DNA of 64,000 nucleotides from Pseudopedobacter saltans DSM 12145 (lineage in GTDB: Bacteria > Bacteroidota > Bacteroidia > Sphingobacteriales > Sphingobacteriaceae): NCBI RefSeq assembly GCF_000190735.1, contig NC_015177.1, forward strand, positions 682,001-746,000, read 5' to 3'. This document shows, in pieces, positions 17,564 to 25,325 of this stretch (positions are counted from its first letter, which is position 1; every line of letters begins with the position of its first letter). The position numbers and the translations under genes were made by a program. A model generated the notes under the pieces. The model ran no database searches and was not told the origin of the DNA. It saw nothing but the letters and a program-made list of their open reading frames with translations.

Positions 17564-19876
17564 ATGTCCAAAAGAATAACCAAATTATTATTAGTGCTCA
17601 TCCCAATTGCTTTTGTAACGAAAGCCCAGGTAAATAATCCGATTATTCCCAAACCCAATCAGATCGAATACGGAAACGGATATTTTCAACTGGATAAAGA
17701 AACTGCCATTATCTATCAGAATGCGAGTGATTTAAAACTTGCCGAACTTTTCAGGGATCTGGTGAAGGCAAATCAGGGTATCGACCTTGTTATTGCAAAG
17801 GCTTTTATACAAAAACCAAAGACATTAATTTATTTCAACTCCTCTTCTGATAATACTAACGAAGAAGCTTATACATTAAAAGTTTCTGCCGATGAAATCG
17901 CCATTAGCGGAAAAGAAAGAGGTGTTTTTTATGGACTGCAGTCTTTAAACCAGCTTTATCTGGCCAATAAGGAGACGGGTAAAATTCCTCAGCAAACTAT
18001 AAAAGACGAGCCGCGATATAAGTACCGTGGACTGCATTTGGATGTAGGCAGGCACATGTTCCCGCTGGATTTTATCAAAAAATACATCGATTTAATGGCG
18101 GTTTATAAACTAAATAACTTTCATTGGCATTTAACGGAAGATCAGGGGTGGAGAATTGAAATCAAAAAATATCCGAAATTGCAGGAAATAGCCGCCTATC
18201 GCGATCAAACGGTTATAGGTAATCATCATGCCAATTTTCCCCGTATTTTCGATGGACAGCGTTATGGAGGATATTATACACAGGAAGAAGCTAAGGAAAT
18301 TGTAACTTATGCGGCTTCGAAATATATCAACGTAATTCCCGAGATAGAACTTCCTGGGCATTCTATGGCGGCTTTATCGGCTTATCCCGAACTGGCCTGT
18401 GGAAATAATCCCGGTCCGTTTAAGGCTGCGCAACAGTGGGGCGTTTTCCCGGATATATATTGTGCAGGAAAAGAGCAGACTTTCAGGTTTCTGGAAGATG
18501 TGCTGACTGAGGTTTTAGAGATATTTCCGTCGAAATATATCCATATCGGGGGCGATGAAGCGCCAAAAGACAAATGGAAAACCTGTCCTTATTGTCAAAA
18601 GCGTATTAAAGAGAACAGGTTAAAAGACGAGCATCAGCTACAATCTTATTTTATCCATCGGATGGAGAAATTCCTGAATAAAAAAGGACGCGCTATTATC
18701 GGTTGGGATGAAATTCTGGAAGGCGGACTGGCTCCCAACGCCACAGTTATGTCGTGGAGAGGCGAAAAAGGAGGGATTGAAGCCGCTAAACAGCATCACG
18801 ATGTGATTATGACGCCAAGCACCAATGGCTTGTATATAGACCATATTCAGGGCAGGGCCGATCAGGAACCTACTACCATAGGCGGAAACGGATTTATTGA
18901 ACGTATTTACGCTTATAATCCAACGCCGTCTGTATTAAGTGCAGATGAGCAGAAATATGTAATTGGGGTACAGGCTAATATGTGGACAGAGTATATTCAA
19001 ACTCCTGGCTGGGCCGAATATATGCTGTTGCCAAGGTTAATGGCGGTTTCGGAAACTGCCTGGACACAGCCTTATAATAAAAACTATAGCGATTTTACCG
19101 AGAACAGACTTCCGTTTCATTTAGCAGAAATTGATAAGACCAATACAAATTACCGTGTTCCGCCGGCTATTGGTGCCAAAGACACTGCCATCAATGTAAA
19201 TGGAAGGTATGTATTTAATTGGAAACCCTCTGTTAAGGGTGGGCAGGTACATTATAGTTTAGACGGAAAAGATCCGGGATATCATTCCAGGGTTTTTAAG
19301 GATGAACTGGAAGTTATAGTACCAAAGGGAGAAAGCAGGCAGGTTAAATCTGTTGTTATTGCACCGTTTAACAGAAAAAGTAGCGTTATAACAACAACTT
19401 TGTATAACCGGGACCCGTTTCCGGCCATAGACAGTGTTCCAAATGCAGTAAAAGGAAGGTTGAAGTATTATTATATTCCCGGAAAGTTCGAGTCGGTAAT
19501 GGAGCTGGATACAAACAGTGCCACCCAGCAAGGATATGCTACACAGGTACGTGTTACTCAGGTGAAAAACCGCGCCAGAGAATACGGGCTGATATTTGAA
19601 GGGTATATCAACGTAAATGAAGATGCTACTTTCGAGTTTGCATTATCAAGCAATGATGGCAGTAAACTGTATATAGACGACCAGTTGATTATAGATAATG
19701 ACGGACGTATTTTTCAGTATGAGAGAGCGGGCGGAGCGCCATTAAAGGCAGGCTTGCATAAAATTAAAGTGCTGTACTTTGATAATGGACCGTCTACGGC
19801 CTTACAGCTTTATGTGAAAGGTACTGACGGGAAGAAAATAGAATTACCGGCGGTGATGATGAGCTCGGGGAATTAA
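17564..19876 (+). CDS. GH20 beta-N-acetylhexosaminidase with C-terminal PA14 domain
   Basis: An exported 770-aa glycoside hydrolase that cleaves terminal N-acetylglucosamine or N-acetylgalactosamine by substrate-assisted catalysis. It has a signal peptide (residues 1-21), a GH20b N-terminal domain (about 25-145), and a catalytic barrel with LHLDVGRHMFP, WHLTEDQGWR, PEIELPGHS and HIGGDEAPK, where Asp331-Glu332 is the catalytic pair. A linker with a chitobiase-type C-terminal fold (about 540-620) and a PA14 domain (about 635-765, NDGSKLYIDDQLIIDNDG) follow. PA14 domains often bind carbohydrate. A chitin- or glycan-degrading role fits the family. Confidence 0.93.
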   Translation: MSKRITKLLLVLIPIAFVTKAQVNNPIIPKPNQIEYGNGYFQLDKETAIIYQNASDLKLAELFRDLVKANQGIDLVIAKAFIQKPKTLIYFNSSSDNTNEEAYTLKVSADEIAISGKERGVFYGLQSLNQLYLANKETGKIPQQTIKDEPRYKYRGLHLDVGRHMFPLDFIKKYIDLMAVYKLNNFHWHLTEDQGWRIEIKKYPKLQEIAAYRDQTVIGNHHANFPRIFDGQRYGGYYTQEEAKEIVTYAASKYINVIPEIELPGHSMAALSAYPELACGNNPGPFKAAQQWGVFPDIYCAGKEQTFRFLEDVLTEVLEIFPSKYIHIGGDEAPKDKWKTCPYCQKRIKENRLKDEHQLQSYFIHRMEKFLNKKGRAIIGWDEILEGGLAPNATVMSWRGEKGGIEAAKQHHDVIMTPSTNGLYIDHIQGRADQEPTTIGGNGFIERIYAYNPTPSVLSADEQKYVIGVQANMWTEYIQTPGWAEYMLLPRLMAVSETAWTQPYNKNYSDFTENRLPFHLAEIDKTNTNYRVPPAIGAKDTAINVNGRYVFNWKPSVKGGQVHYSLDGKDPGYHSRVFKDELEVIVPKGESRQVKSVVIAPFNRKSSVITTTLYNRDPFPAIDSVPNAVKGRLKYYYIPGKFESVMELDTNSATQQGYATQVRVTQVKNRAREYGLIFEGYINVNEDATFEFALSSNDGSKLYIDDQLIIDNDGRIFQYERAGGAPLKAGLHKIKVLYFDNGPSTALQLYVKGTDGKKIELPAVMMSSGN

Positions 19877-19902
19877 GGTAAGGGGCAACACCGCTCCTAT
19901 GA

Positions 19903-20292
19903 ATTGTCATTGCGAGGAGGAACGACGCGGCAATCTATTTTTTCCATTACTTAGTTTATGTATAGATTGCTTCGCAAGCTCGCAATGACGCTCCCTATGA
20001 ATGTTGTTACGAGGAGTTGCAGCCTGTCCCGAACTTGATTCGGGAAGGAAGCAATCTAAACCCACGTTCGTAGCTCAAAAATCTGTGAAATGTATGCGTA
20101 AGGAATTTCCAACAAATAAAGAACAGAGATTGCTTCGCAGGCTCGCAATGACTCAAGGCAGGCTCGTTCGGAAAGGAACTCCTTTGGAGCGATGACGTTC
20201 CTATGAATTGTCATTGCGAGGAGGAACGACGCGGCAATCTATTTTTTCCATTACTTAGTTTGTGTATAGATTGCTTCGCAAGCTCGCAATGA
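19903..20292. repeat. Cluster of REP-like repeats left of IS110 copy 1
   Basis: Two direct copies of an approximately 86-bp unit (19903-19988 and 20209-20292) begin TCATTGCGAGGAGGAACG and end CTTCGCAAGCTCGCAATGA, so each is itself bounded by inverted ends. Between them lies an approximately 161-bp unit (19992-20152) whose inverted copies occur twice at 21681-22007. The left IS110 copy is inserted exactly at the end of the second 86-bp unit. Short frames here are repeat-derived and not genes. Confidence 0.75.
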
Positions 20293-20355
20293 ACTGTGTT
20301 TAAATCCAAATAAAAATTAAAATATATCCAAAATAATATTCTGTTTTTATTGCCT

Positions 20356-21303
20356 CTATCCAAATTGTGGTATATAAGGTTTACCAGATTTAGCAATAGC
20401 AAATACCTGTTTAATAAGTTTGTTTACCGCTGCTATTAAAGCGACCCTGTATGGTTTTCCCTTGCTCCTCAATCGTTCGTACAGATTTTTACATGCTTTG
20501 TTGCACCGTATGGCAGAGGTAGCAGCCATGTACAAAACTTTTCTCACCTGGCCCATTCCCATTTTACATATATGGCCTTTCCCTCTAACACTTGTTCCTG
20601 ATTCATATATCCTTGGGGCCAGTCCAAAATAAGATATCACCTGCTTGTAGTTTTCAAACATACCAAAACCTCCTGTGGCGATAATCAGCATGGAAACGCT
20701 CCTTGGCCCTATACCCGGTATGCTCCTGATATGGGTGGCCATTTCTGCATAGTTCTCCTTTATCAATTGCTCTATATGCCGCTCTTTGTCTCTAATCCTG
20801 TTGTCATGGTTTTCCAGTTCCTCTTTTATCTCCTTATATAGCAGCTCCTCTATTGTGCCTGCTGCCTCAAATGCATGCAACTGGTTGGACAGCATATGCC
20901 GCCTTTGCTTTAGCCCTTCAAGATAGGTTTCCACATTACGGATATGCTGGATTGCCTCAGTGGGAGGCTCCCATAACCTGGGACTGGTCATCTGCGCAAA
21001 CTCCGCTATAACCATAGCGTCTTTCTTATCTGTTTTTGCCCTGGACATTCTCATCTGCGCAAACCTGCGTACAGTCAAGGGGTTTACCACTGAAACCTTT
21101 ATCCCTGAATCATGTACAAATCTTGCCAGCTGGAAATAGTAAGGCCCCGTAGCTTCCATCACAACATGGGTTTGCAGAACATGGGGCAACATATCTCTAA
21201 ACCCCACTGCATTATTAGAAAACCTGCCTTTGAAGACGGCTTTCCCATCTTTTAATACTGTAATGTCAAAATAATCCTTTGAACAATCGATACCTGTTAC
21301 CAT
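20356..21303 (-). CDS. IS110-family transposase (DEDD recombinase), copy 1
   Basis: A 315-aa recombinase identical in sequence to copy 2. The N-terminal RuvC-like DEDD domain shows GIDCSKDYFDI (Asp6), VVMEATGPYY and RAKTDKKDAMVIAEF. A coiled-coil linker (about 120-180) follows, then the IS116/IS110 C-terminal domain with IPGIGPRSVSMLI, YFGLAPRIYESGTSVRGKG (catalytic Ser region) and GMGQVRKVLYMAA. It cuts and joins DNA as directed by the bridge RNA encoded upstream. It appears intact. Confidence 0.95.
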   Translation of the reverse strand: MVTGIDCSKDYFDITVLKDGKAVFKGRFSNNAVGFRDMLPHVLQTHVVMEATGPYYFQLARFVHDSGIKVSVVNPLTVRRFAQMRMSRAKTDKKDAMVIAEFAQMTSPRLWEPPTEAIQHIRNVETYLEGLKQRRHMLSNQLHAFEAAGTIEELLYKEIKEELENHDNRIRDKERHIEQLIKENYAEMATHIRSIPGIGPRSVSMLIIATGGFGMFENYKQVISYFGLAPRIYESGTSVRGKGHICKMGMGQVRKVLYMAATSAIRCNKACKNLYERLRSKGKPYRVALIAAVNKLIKQVFAIAKSGKPYIPQFG

Positions 21304-21336
21304 ATTTGTAAAATCGTAAAATAAGGATCACAGCTT

Positions 21337-21478
21337 TCTTATCGTGACTTATCAATCGTAAAAACAGGCTCCCGAGGCCTAATGAACTGTCCAAGTTATA
21401 ATAAGAATGAGAGAAGGGACTAACATTGCGAAGAGTCTTTAATGACTAATGACCAACTGAAATCTTTTTCCTTCTCTC
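21337..21478 (-). ncRNA. Candidate IS110 bridge RNA, copy 1
   Basis: This is the mirror image of the candidate described for copy 2 (22089-22230) and is identical across both loops. The target-guide segment CATTGCGAAG (21424-21433, plus-strand sequence) and the donor guides are unchanged. The 5' part of the target loop lies in the promoter-proximal unit of the 111-bp duplication, so the whole RNA can still be made, but with an extra 111 bp between the element end and the RNA. Confidence 0.6.
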
Positions 21479-21663
21479 GGCTGGATCTTTTTAAAACTAA
21501 ACAAAATTATATTCCGTTTAAGTTTCTCCAAATACTGTCTTACAAACTTACGATGACTAATGACCAACTGAAATCTTTTTCCTTCTCTCGGCTGGATCTT
21601 TTTAAAACTAAACAAAATTATATTCCGTTTAAGTTTCTCCAAATACTGTCTTACAAACTTACG
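21442..21663. repeat. Perfect 111-bp tandem duplication of the IS left end
   Basis: Units 21442-21552 and 21553-21663 are identical. In copy 2 the sequence is present once (22015-22125). The unit runs from the very first base of the element (CGTAAG) to a TCAT inside the target-binding loop of the bridge RNA. Because 111 is divisible by three, it creates spurious open frames in both strands. Confidence 0.95.
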
Positions 21664-21680
21664 ATGACATTTCATAGGAA

Positions 21681-22007
21681 GCGTCATTGCGAGCCTGCGA
21701 AGCAATCTCTTGATAATCTTATTGTTGAAAATTCCTTCCACATACATTTCACAGATTTTTGAGCTATGAACCTGGGTTTAGATTGCTTCGTTCCCGAATC
21801 AAGTTCGGGACAGGCTGCAACTCCTCGTAACAACATTCATAGGGAGCGTCATTGCGAGCCTGCGAAGCAATCTCTGCTCTTTATTTGTTGGAAATTCCTT
21901 CCGCATACATTTCACAGATTTTTGAGCTATGAACGTGGGTTTAGATTGCTTCGTTCCCGAATCAAGTTCAGGATAGGCTACACCTCCTCGTAATGACATT
22001 CATAGGA
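21681..22007. repeat. Two tandem approximately 165-bp repeat units between the IS110 copies
   Basis: Units 21681-21845 and 21846-22007 both start GCGTCATTGCGAGCCTGCG and run through TTCCTTCC(A/G)CATACATTTC and TTCCCGAATCAAGTTC to CATTCATAGG. A third, inverted copy lies at 19992-20152. They are bounded by the same REP-like core that IS110 targets. Confidence 0.8.
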
Positions 22008-22088
22008 GCGTCATCGTAAGTTTGTAAGACAGTATTTGGAGAAACTTAAACGGAATATAATTTTGTTTAGTTTTAAAAAGATCCAGCC

Positions 22089-22230
22089 GAGAGAAGGAAA
22101 AAGATTTCAGTTGGTCATTAGTCATTAAAGACTCTTCGCAATGTTAGTCCCTTCTCTCATTCTTATTATAACTTGGACAGTTCATTAGGCCTCGGGAGCC
22201 TGTTTTTACGATTGATAAGTCACGATAAGA
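22089..22230 (+). ncRNA. Candidate IS110 bridge RNA, copy 2
   Basis: Two internal-loop hairpins are visible. The first has an outer stem GAGAGAAGG/CCTTCTCTC (22089-22097 with 22150-22158) and an inner hairpin AGTC/GACT (22120-22133). The strand before it reads GGTCAT (22113-22118), like the left half of the target GTCATTGCGAG. The strand after it reads CTTCGCAATG (22134-22143), complementary to CATTGCGAG. The second has stems TCTTAT/ATAAGA (22161-22166 with 22225-22230) and ACTT/AAGT, and an apical AGGC/GCCT. It carries ACAGTTCAT (22177-22185), identical to the element's right junction, and TTACGAT (22206-22212), complementary to its left junction. This is the arrangement known for IS110 bridge RNAs. 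Confidence 0.7.
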
Positions 22231-22263
22231 AAGCTGTGATCCTTATTTTACGATTTTACAAAT

Positions 22264-23211
22264 ATGGTAACAGGTATCGATTGTTCAAAGGATTATTTTG
22301 ACATTACAGTATTAAAAGATGGGAAAGCCGTCTTCAAAGGCAGGTTTTCTAATAATGCAGTGGGGTTTAGAGATATGTTGCCCCATGTTCTGCAAACCCA
22401 TGTTGTGATGGAAGCTACGGGGCCTTATTATTTCCAGCTGGCAAGATTTGTACATGATTCAGGGATAAAGGTTTCAGTGGTAAACCCCTTGACTGTACGC
22501 AGGTTTGCGCAGATGAGAATGTCCAGGGCAAAAACAGATAAGAAAGACGCTATGGTTATAGCGGAGTTTGCGCAGATGACCAGTCCCAGGTTATGGGAGC
22601 CTCCCACTGAGGCAATCCAGCATATCCGTAATGTGGAAACCTATCTTGAAGGGCTAAAGCAAAGGCGGCATATGCTGTCCAACCAGTTGCATGCATTTGA
22701 GGCAGCAGGCACAATAGAGGAGCTGCTATATAAGGAGATAAAAGAGGAACTGGAAAACCATGACAACAGGATTAGAGACAAAGAGCGGCATATAGAGCAA
22801 TTGATAAAGGAGAACTATGCAGAAATGGCCACCCATATCAGGAGCATACCGGGTATAGGGCCAAGGAGCGTTTCCATGCTGATTATCGCCACAGGAGGTT
22901 TTGGTATGTTTGAAAACTACAAGCAGGTGATATCTTATTTTGGACTGGCCCCAAGGATATATGAATCAGGAACAAGTGTTAGAGGGAAAGGCCATATATG
23001 TAAAATGGGAATGGGCCAGGTGAGAAAAGTTTTGTACATGGCTGCTACCTCTGCCATACGGTGCAACAAAGCATGTAAAAATCTGTACGAACGATTGAGG
23101 AGCAAGGGAAAACCATACAGGGTCGCTTTAATAGCAGCGGTAAACAAACTTATTAAACAGGTATTTGCTATTGCTAAATCTGGTAAACCTTATATACCAC
23201 AATTTGGATAG
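22264..23211 (+). CDS. IS110-family transposase (DEDD recombinase), copy 2
   Basis: A 315-aa protein, identical to copy 1, with the same RuvC-like DEDD motifs (Asp6; TDKKDA near residue 98) and IS116/IS110 C-terminal serine domain. The start ATG lies 33 bp after the end of the candidate bridge RNA, so one transcript could make both. Identity of the two copies points to recent transposition or to homogenisation of the inverted pair. Confidence 0.95.
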   Translation: MVTGIDCSKDYFDITVLKDGKAVFKGRFSNNAVGFRDMLPHVLQTHVVMEATGPYYFQLARFVHDSGIKVSVVNPLTVRRFAQMRMSRAKTDKKDAMVIAEFAQMTSPRLWEPPTEAIQHIRNVETYLEGLKQRRHMLSNQLHAFEAAGTIEELLYKEIKEELENHDNRIRDKERHIEQLIKENYAEMATHIRSIPGIGPRSVSMLIIATGGFGMFENYKQVISYFGLAPRIYESGTSVRGKGHICKMGMGQVRKVLYMAATSAIRCNKACKNLYERLRSKGKPYRVALIAAVNKLIKQVFAIAKSGKPYIPQFG

Positions 23212-23472
23212 AGGCAATAAAAACAGAATATTATTTTGGATATATTTTAATTTTTATTTGGATTTAAACACAGTTCATTGCGAGGAGTCTGCAACGAAGC
23301 AATCTTTTTGAGAAGGACGGCCCCGAATGTATTAAAAGATGTCACCCTGAGGTTCTCGAAGGGTAATACGCAAAGGCTTCTTTCCGAAATCGGGAAGCCT
23401 GACAAGAAATGTGATTGACACGACGCTAGTACTCACCTTTTTGCTATAGTATTGATTATACTTGTAAAAAGC

Positions 23473-23510
23473 AAAAAATCCGGTAGCCATAAAAGCTATC
23501 GGATTTTTTT
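23473..23510. terminator. Bidirectional terminator
   Basis: A stem AAAAAATCCGGTAGC/GCTATCGGATTTTTT with a 7-nt loop has A-runs on one side and T-runs on the other. It terminates the minus-strand gene at 23534-24154. The rest of the gap from 23279 is REP-like debris without a gene. Confidence 0.8.
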
Positions 23511-23533
23511 AATGAATAATAATAGTAAAAAAA

Positions 23534-24154
23534 CTATTGTACCACCCTTGATAAAGTATTAGAATAAACTTCCTGTCCTTTGCGACCCACAACGCGGGTT
23601 CTGGCGTAAATACGTTTGCTGCTTGCCAGGTTTTTAAATACATGGGCTTTAGAAGAGCTCACTTCCGTATTCCATTTTGCTTCTTCCGTAAGCTCGTCAT
23701 AAGTATATTCATGTACATATGAAATAGCATTTGGAGAGCCCGAAGAATTTAACTTAATCTCGCCGATATTAGATCCGTCTGAAAGCGTGAAATTTTTGGG
23801 AGCAGTAATAATAGGGGTGATCCCTGAATTGGAAGATACATCAAATCCGCTACTCATCAGCTTACTCCGATCGTTAAAAGCTTGCGATTCTACGTTGATA
23901 GCAAGTTCCTGCATGTTACTCAGCAATTGTTTCCTGAGCTGATTTTTATAGGCGATCTGAACTTTATCGCCGGTTCTGGCTTTGTTAAGGCTTACATTGA
24001 ATTCCTTACTCAGCGCGGTAAAATCCTGCAAGCTGGGAACAGTAGTAGGAAAATTATCATTTTCTGTCAGGCTTTCTACAATCTGCTTCGCTTTAAAATC
24101 AAGAGCTACATCGTTGTACTTGCTGTAATTAGTAATCAGTCTGTCTTTTTTCAT
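23534..24154 (-). CDS. Hypothetical protein with fibronectin III-like end
   Basis: The preferred start gives MKKDRLITNYSKYNDVALD (206 aa); an upstream in-frame extension is less protein-like. The N-terminal half is helical and charged. The C-terminal half (from about 115) reads like a beta-sandwich of the kind seen in FN3 domains (ITAPKNFTLSDGSNIGEIKL ... RIYARTRVVGRKGQEVYSN). Similar sandwiches occur in Bacteroidota proteins that bind or scaffold. No signal peptide. Function unknown. Confidence 0.6.
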   Translation of the reverse strand: MKKDRLITNYSKYNDVALDFKAKQIVESLTENDNFPTTVPSLQDFTALSKEFNVSLNKARTGDKVQIAYKNQLRKQLLSNMQELAINVESQAFNDRSKLMSSGFDVSSNSGITPIITAPKNFTLSDGSNIGEIKLNSSGSPNAISYVHEYTYDELTEEAKWNTEVSSSKAHVFKNLASSKRIYARTRVVGRKGQEVYSNTLSRVVQ

Positions 24155-24360
24155 GGTTTTTAAAAATTTGGTTAAACCTAAAGCTAGATAAGCCATTGAG
24201 TATAAACAAACCATGTTATGCGAGATCGCGCGAAATAGCATCAGTTTATTCCAACTTATTCCAAATCCGTCCGTATTGCGCTTTAGCTATCCAAAACACC
24301 CAAAATTGTGTGGATTTTTCAGAAAACAAAGAATTTCTATTCTTTTAAATTAAAATAGTT

Positions 24361-24591
24361 GAATCCGTAGCCTTTCGGAATGAATCCGTAGCCCTTCGGA
24401 ATGAATCCGTTGCCCTTCGGAATGAATCCGTAGCCTTTCGGAATGAATCCGTAGCCCTTCGGAATGAATCCGTAGCCTTTCGGAATGAATCCGTTGCTCT
24501 TCGGAATGAATCCGTTGCCCTTCGGAATGAATCCGTAGCCCTTCGGAATGAATCCGTGAGCCTTCAGAATGAATCCTTTTGGGAAAAGAAT
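24361..24591. repeat. Minisatellite, 11 copies of a 21-bp unit
   Basis: Eleven back-to-back 21-bp units of consensus GAATCCGTAGCCCTTCGGAAT occupy 231 bp. Units differ at positions 9-13 (TAGCC, TTGCC, TTGCT) and degrade at the right end (copies 10 and 11). There are no spacers. The period is seven codons and frames stay open on both strands, but no start codon precedes them. CGGA/TCCG across each unit junction gives repeated short stems. Confidence 0.95.
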
Positions 24592-24645
24592 GAATCTTTA
24601 ATCCTGATTTCTGAAATCCTAAAAAGGGAAGAAGTAATTGTTGGC

Positions 24646-24861
24646 TTATTTTTTTCTGTTTTCCTGAATTACTCTTACGATGGCTTCTTCGGAAGAGCCG
24701 ATGTATGAAGCCAAATGAGCAGTGGTAATATATTGCCCTCTTTTTAAACCAAAATTTTTCTTAATTCTGGAGTAGCGATATTTGGCACCGGTTAAACTTA
24801 CATGGTAAATGGGAATCAAGTCGGCGACATATACAATAAATGGCATAGGTAATTTATTCAT
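24646..24861 (-). CDS. Small protein with possible helix-turn-helix, 71 aa
   Basis: The C-terminal 30 residues (TTAHLASYIGSSEEAIVRVI) resemble the recognition part of a Crp/Fnr winged helix. The N-terminal part is short and does not match the sensor domain, so this may be a stand-alone small DNA-binding protein or a relic. It lies next to the minisatellite. Weak evidence. Confidence 0.35.
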   Translation of the reverse strand: MNKLPMPFIVYVADLIPIYHVSLTGAKYRYSRIKKNFGLKRGQYITTAHLASYIGSSEEAIVRVIQENRKK

Positions 24862-25325
24862 ATCTTATCGTTTTTTATAATATAACGAAAATTAATCGTT
24901 TAGTAAATTTAATACTTTTAGTTATTTATATCAATAAAAATTTATCAAAGTGAAATTTTTTGTTTTTTTAATAGGGTTTTTCGGTTTTTAAATGTATGAT
25001 AACCCCTTTTAGGATCTAATTTTAAAACTTGATTATTTTGCTTAGCTATTAATGTTTGTTGTTGATTTGGTTAATAAACACTTTAAGTATGCCTCATATG
25101 GCAGGGGTGTTAAAGGAGGGTGGTTCTGTCTAAAAAAGGAGGTTTGATAAGGGAAAAGTCCAGATCGGGTTTTTAAGATGGTCTTTGGCTCGGTACCTCA
25201 GTTAGGGTAGGGGCCTTAGGAATTATAAATAGGAAAGCTTCTTATTCTCGCTCTTTACAGGGGGCTTTTAATAATTTAATGTTCTATGGGCTTTAATAAG
25301 TAAACAAGCAAATTTTCTAAATTGA
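24862..25325. other. AT-rich gap before the integrase gene
   Basis: About 460 bp with no gene, no strong hairpin and no recognised repeat. The left part is very AT-rich. The right part (25080-25250) is more G-rich. Confidence 0.3.

Larger units (their letters stand above)
20289..21665 (-). mobile_element. IS110-family element, copy 1
   Basis: The copy contains a transposase gene plus a non-coding left end. By comparison with copy 2, the ends are CGTAAG at the left and ...CACAGT at the right, each next to a shared TCAT in the REP-like target GTCATTGCGAG. Length is 1377 bp, exactly 111 bp more than copy 2 because of a tandem duplication of its left end. It is inserted head-to-head with copy 2. 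No terminal inverted repeats are evident, as usual for the family. Confidence 0.85.
22013..23278 (+). mobile_element. IS110-family element, copy 2
   Basis: A complete 1266-bp copy (counting the AT core on both sides). The left flank ends GGAGCGTCAT before CGTAAG; the right end is ATTTAAACACAGT followed by TCATTGCGAGGAG. An uninterrupted target would read GCGTCATTGCGAGG, which is the common REP-like core. A non-coding region of about 250 bp precedes the transposase, the IS110-group layout, not the IS1111-group layout. Confidence 0.88.

Noticed and set aside
20001..20195. Small open frame in the REP cluster
   Set aside because: It consists of repeat sequence present in inverted form at 21681-22007 with different frames.
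21439..21762. Open frames of about 100 codons on both strands between the IS110 copies
   Set aside because: They arise because the duplicated non-coding unit is 111 bp (37 codons); the region is the IS left end and bridge RNA gene.
22187..22207. AGGC...GCCT hairpin followed by TTTTT as a terminator upstream of the transposase
   Set aside because: The T-run and following bases serve as the right donor guide and the outer stem continues beyond it; the bridge-RNA apical hairpin explains it better, though a terminator is not excluded.
24361..24591. Possible CRISPR array
   Set aside because: Units are directly adjacent at 21 bp with no spacers and no cas genes nearby; it is a tandem minisatellite.
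24338..24600. Minus-strand open frame encoding IPKGYGF repeats
   Set aside because: It is bounded by stop codons and contains no ATG, GTG or TTG start ahead of the repeat; a gene cannot be supported.
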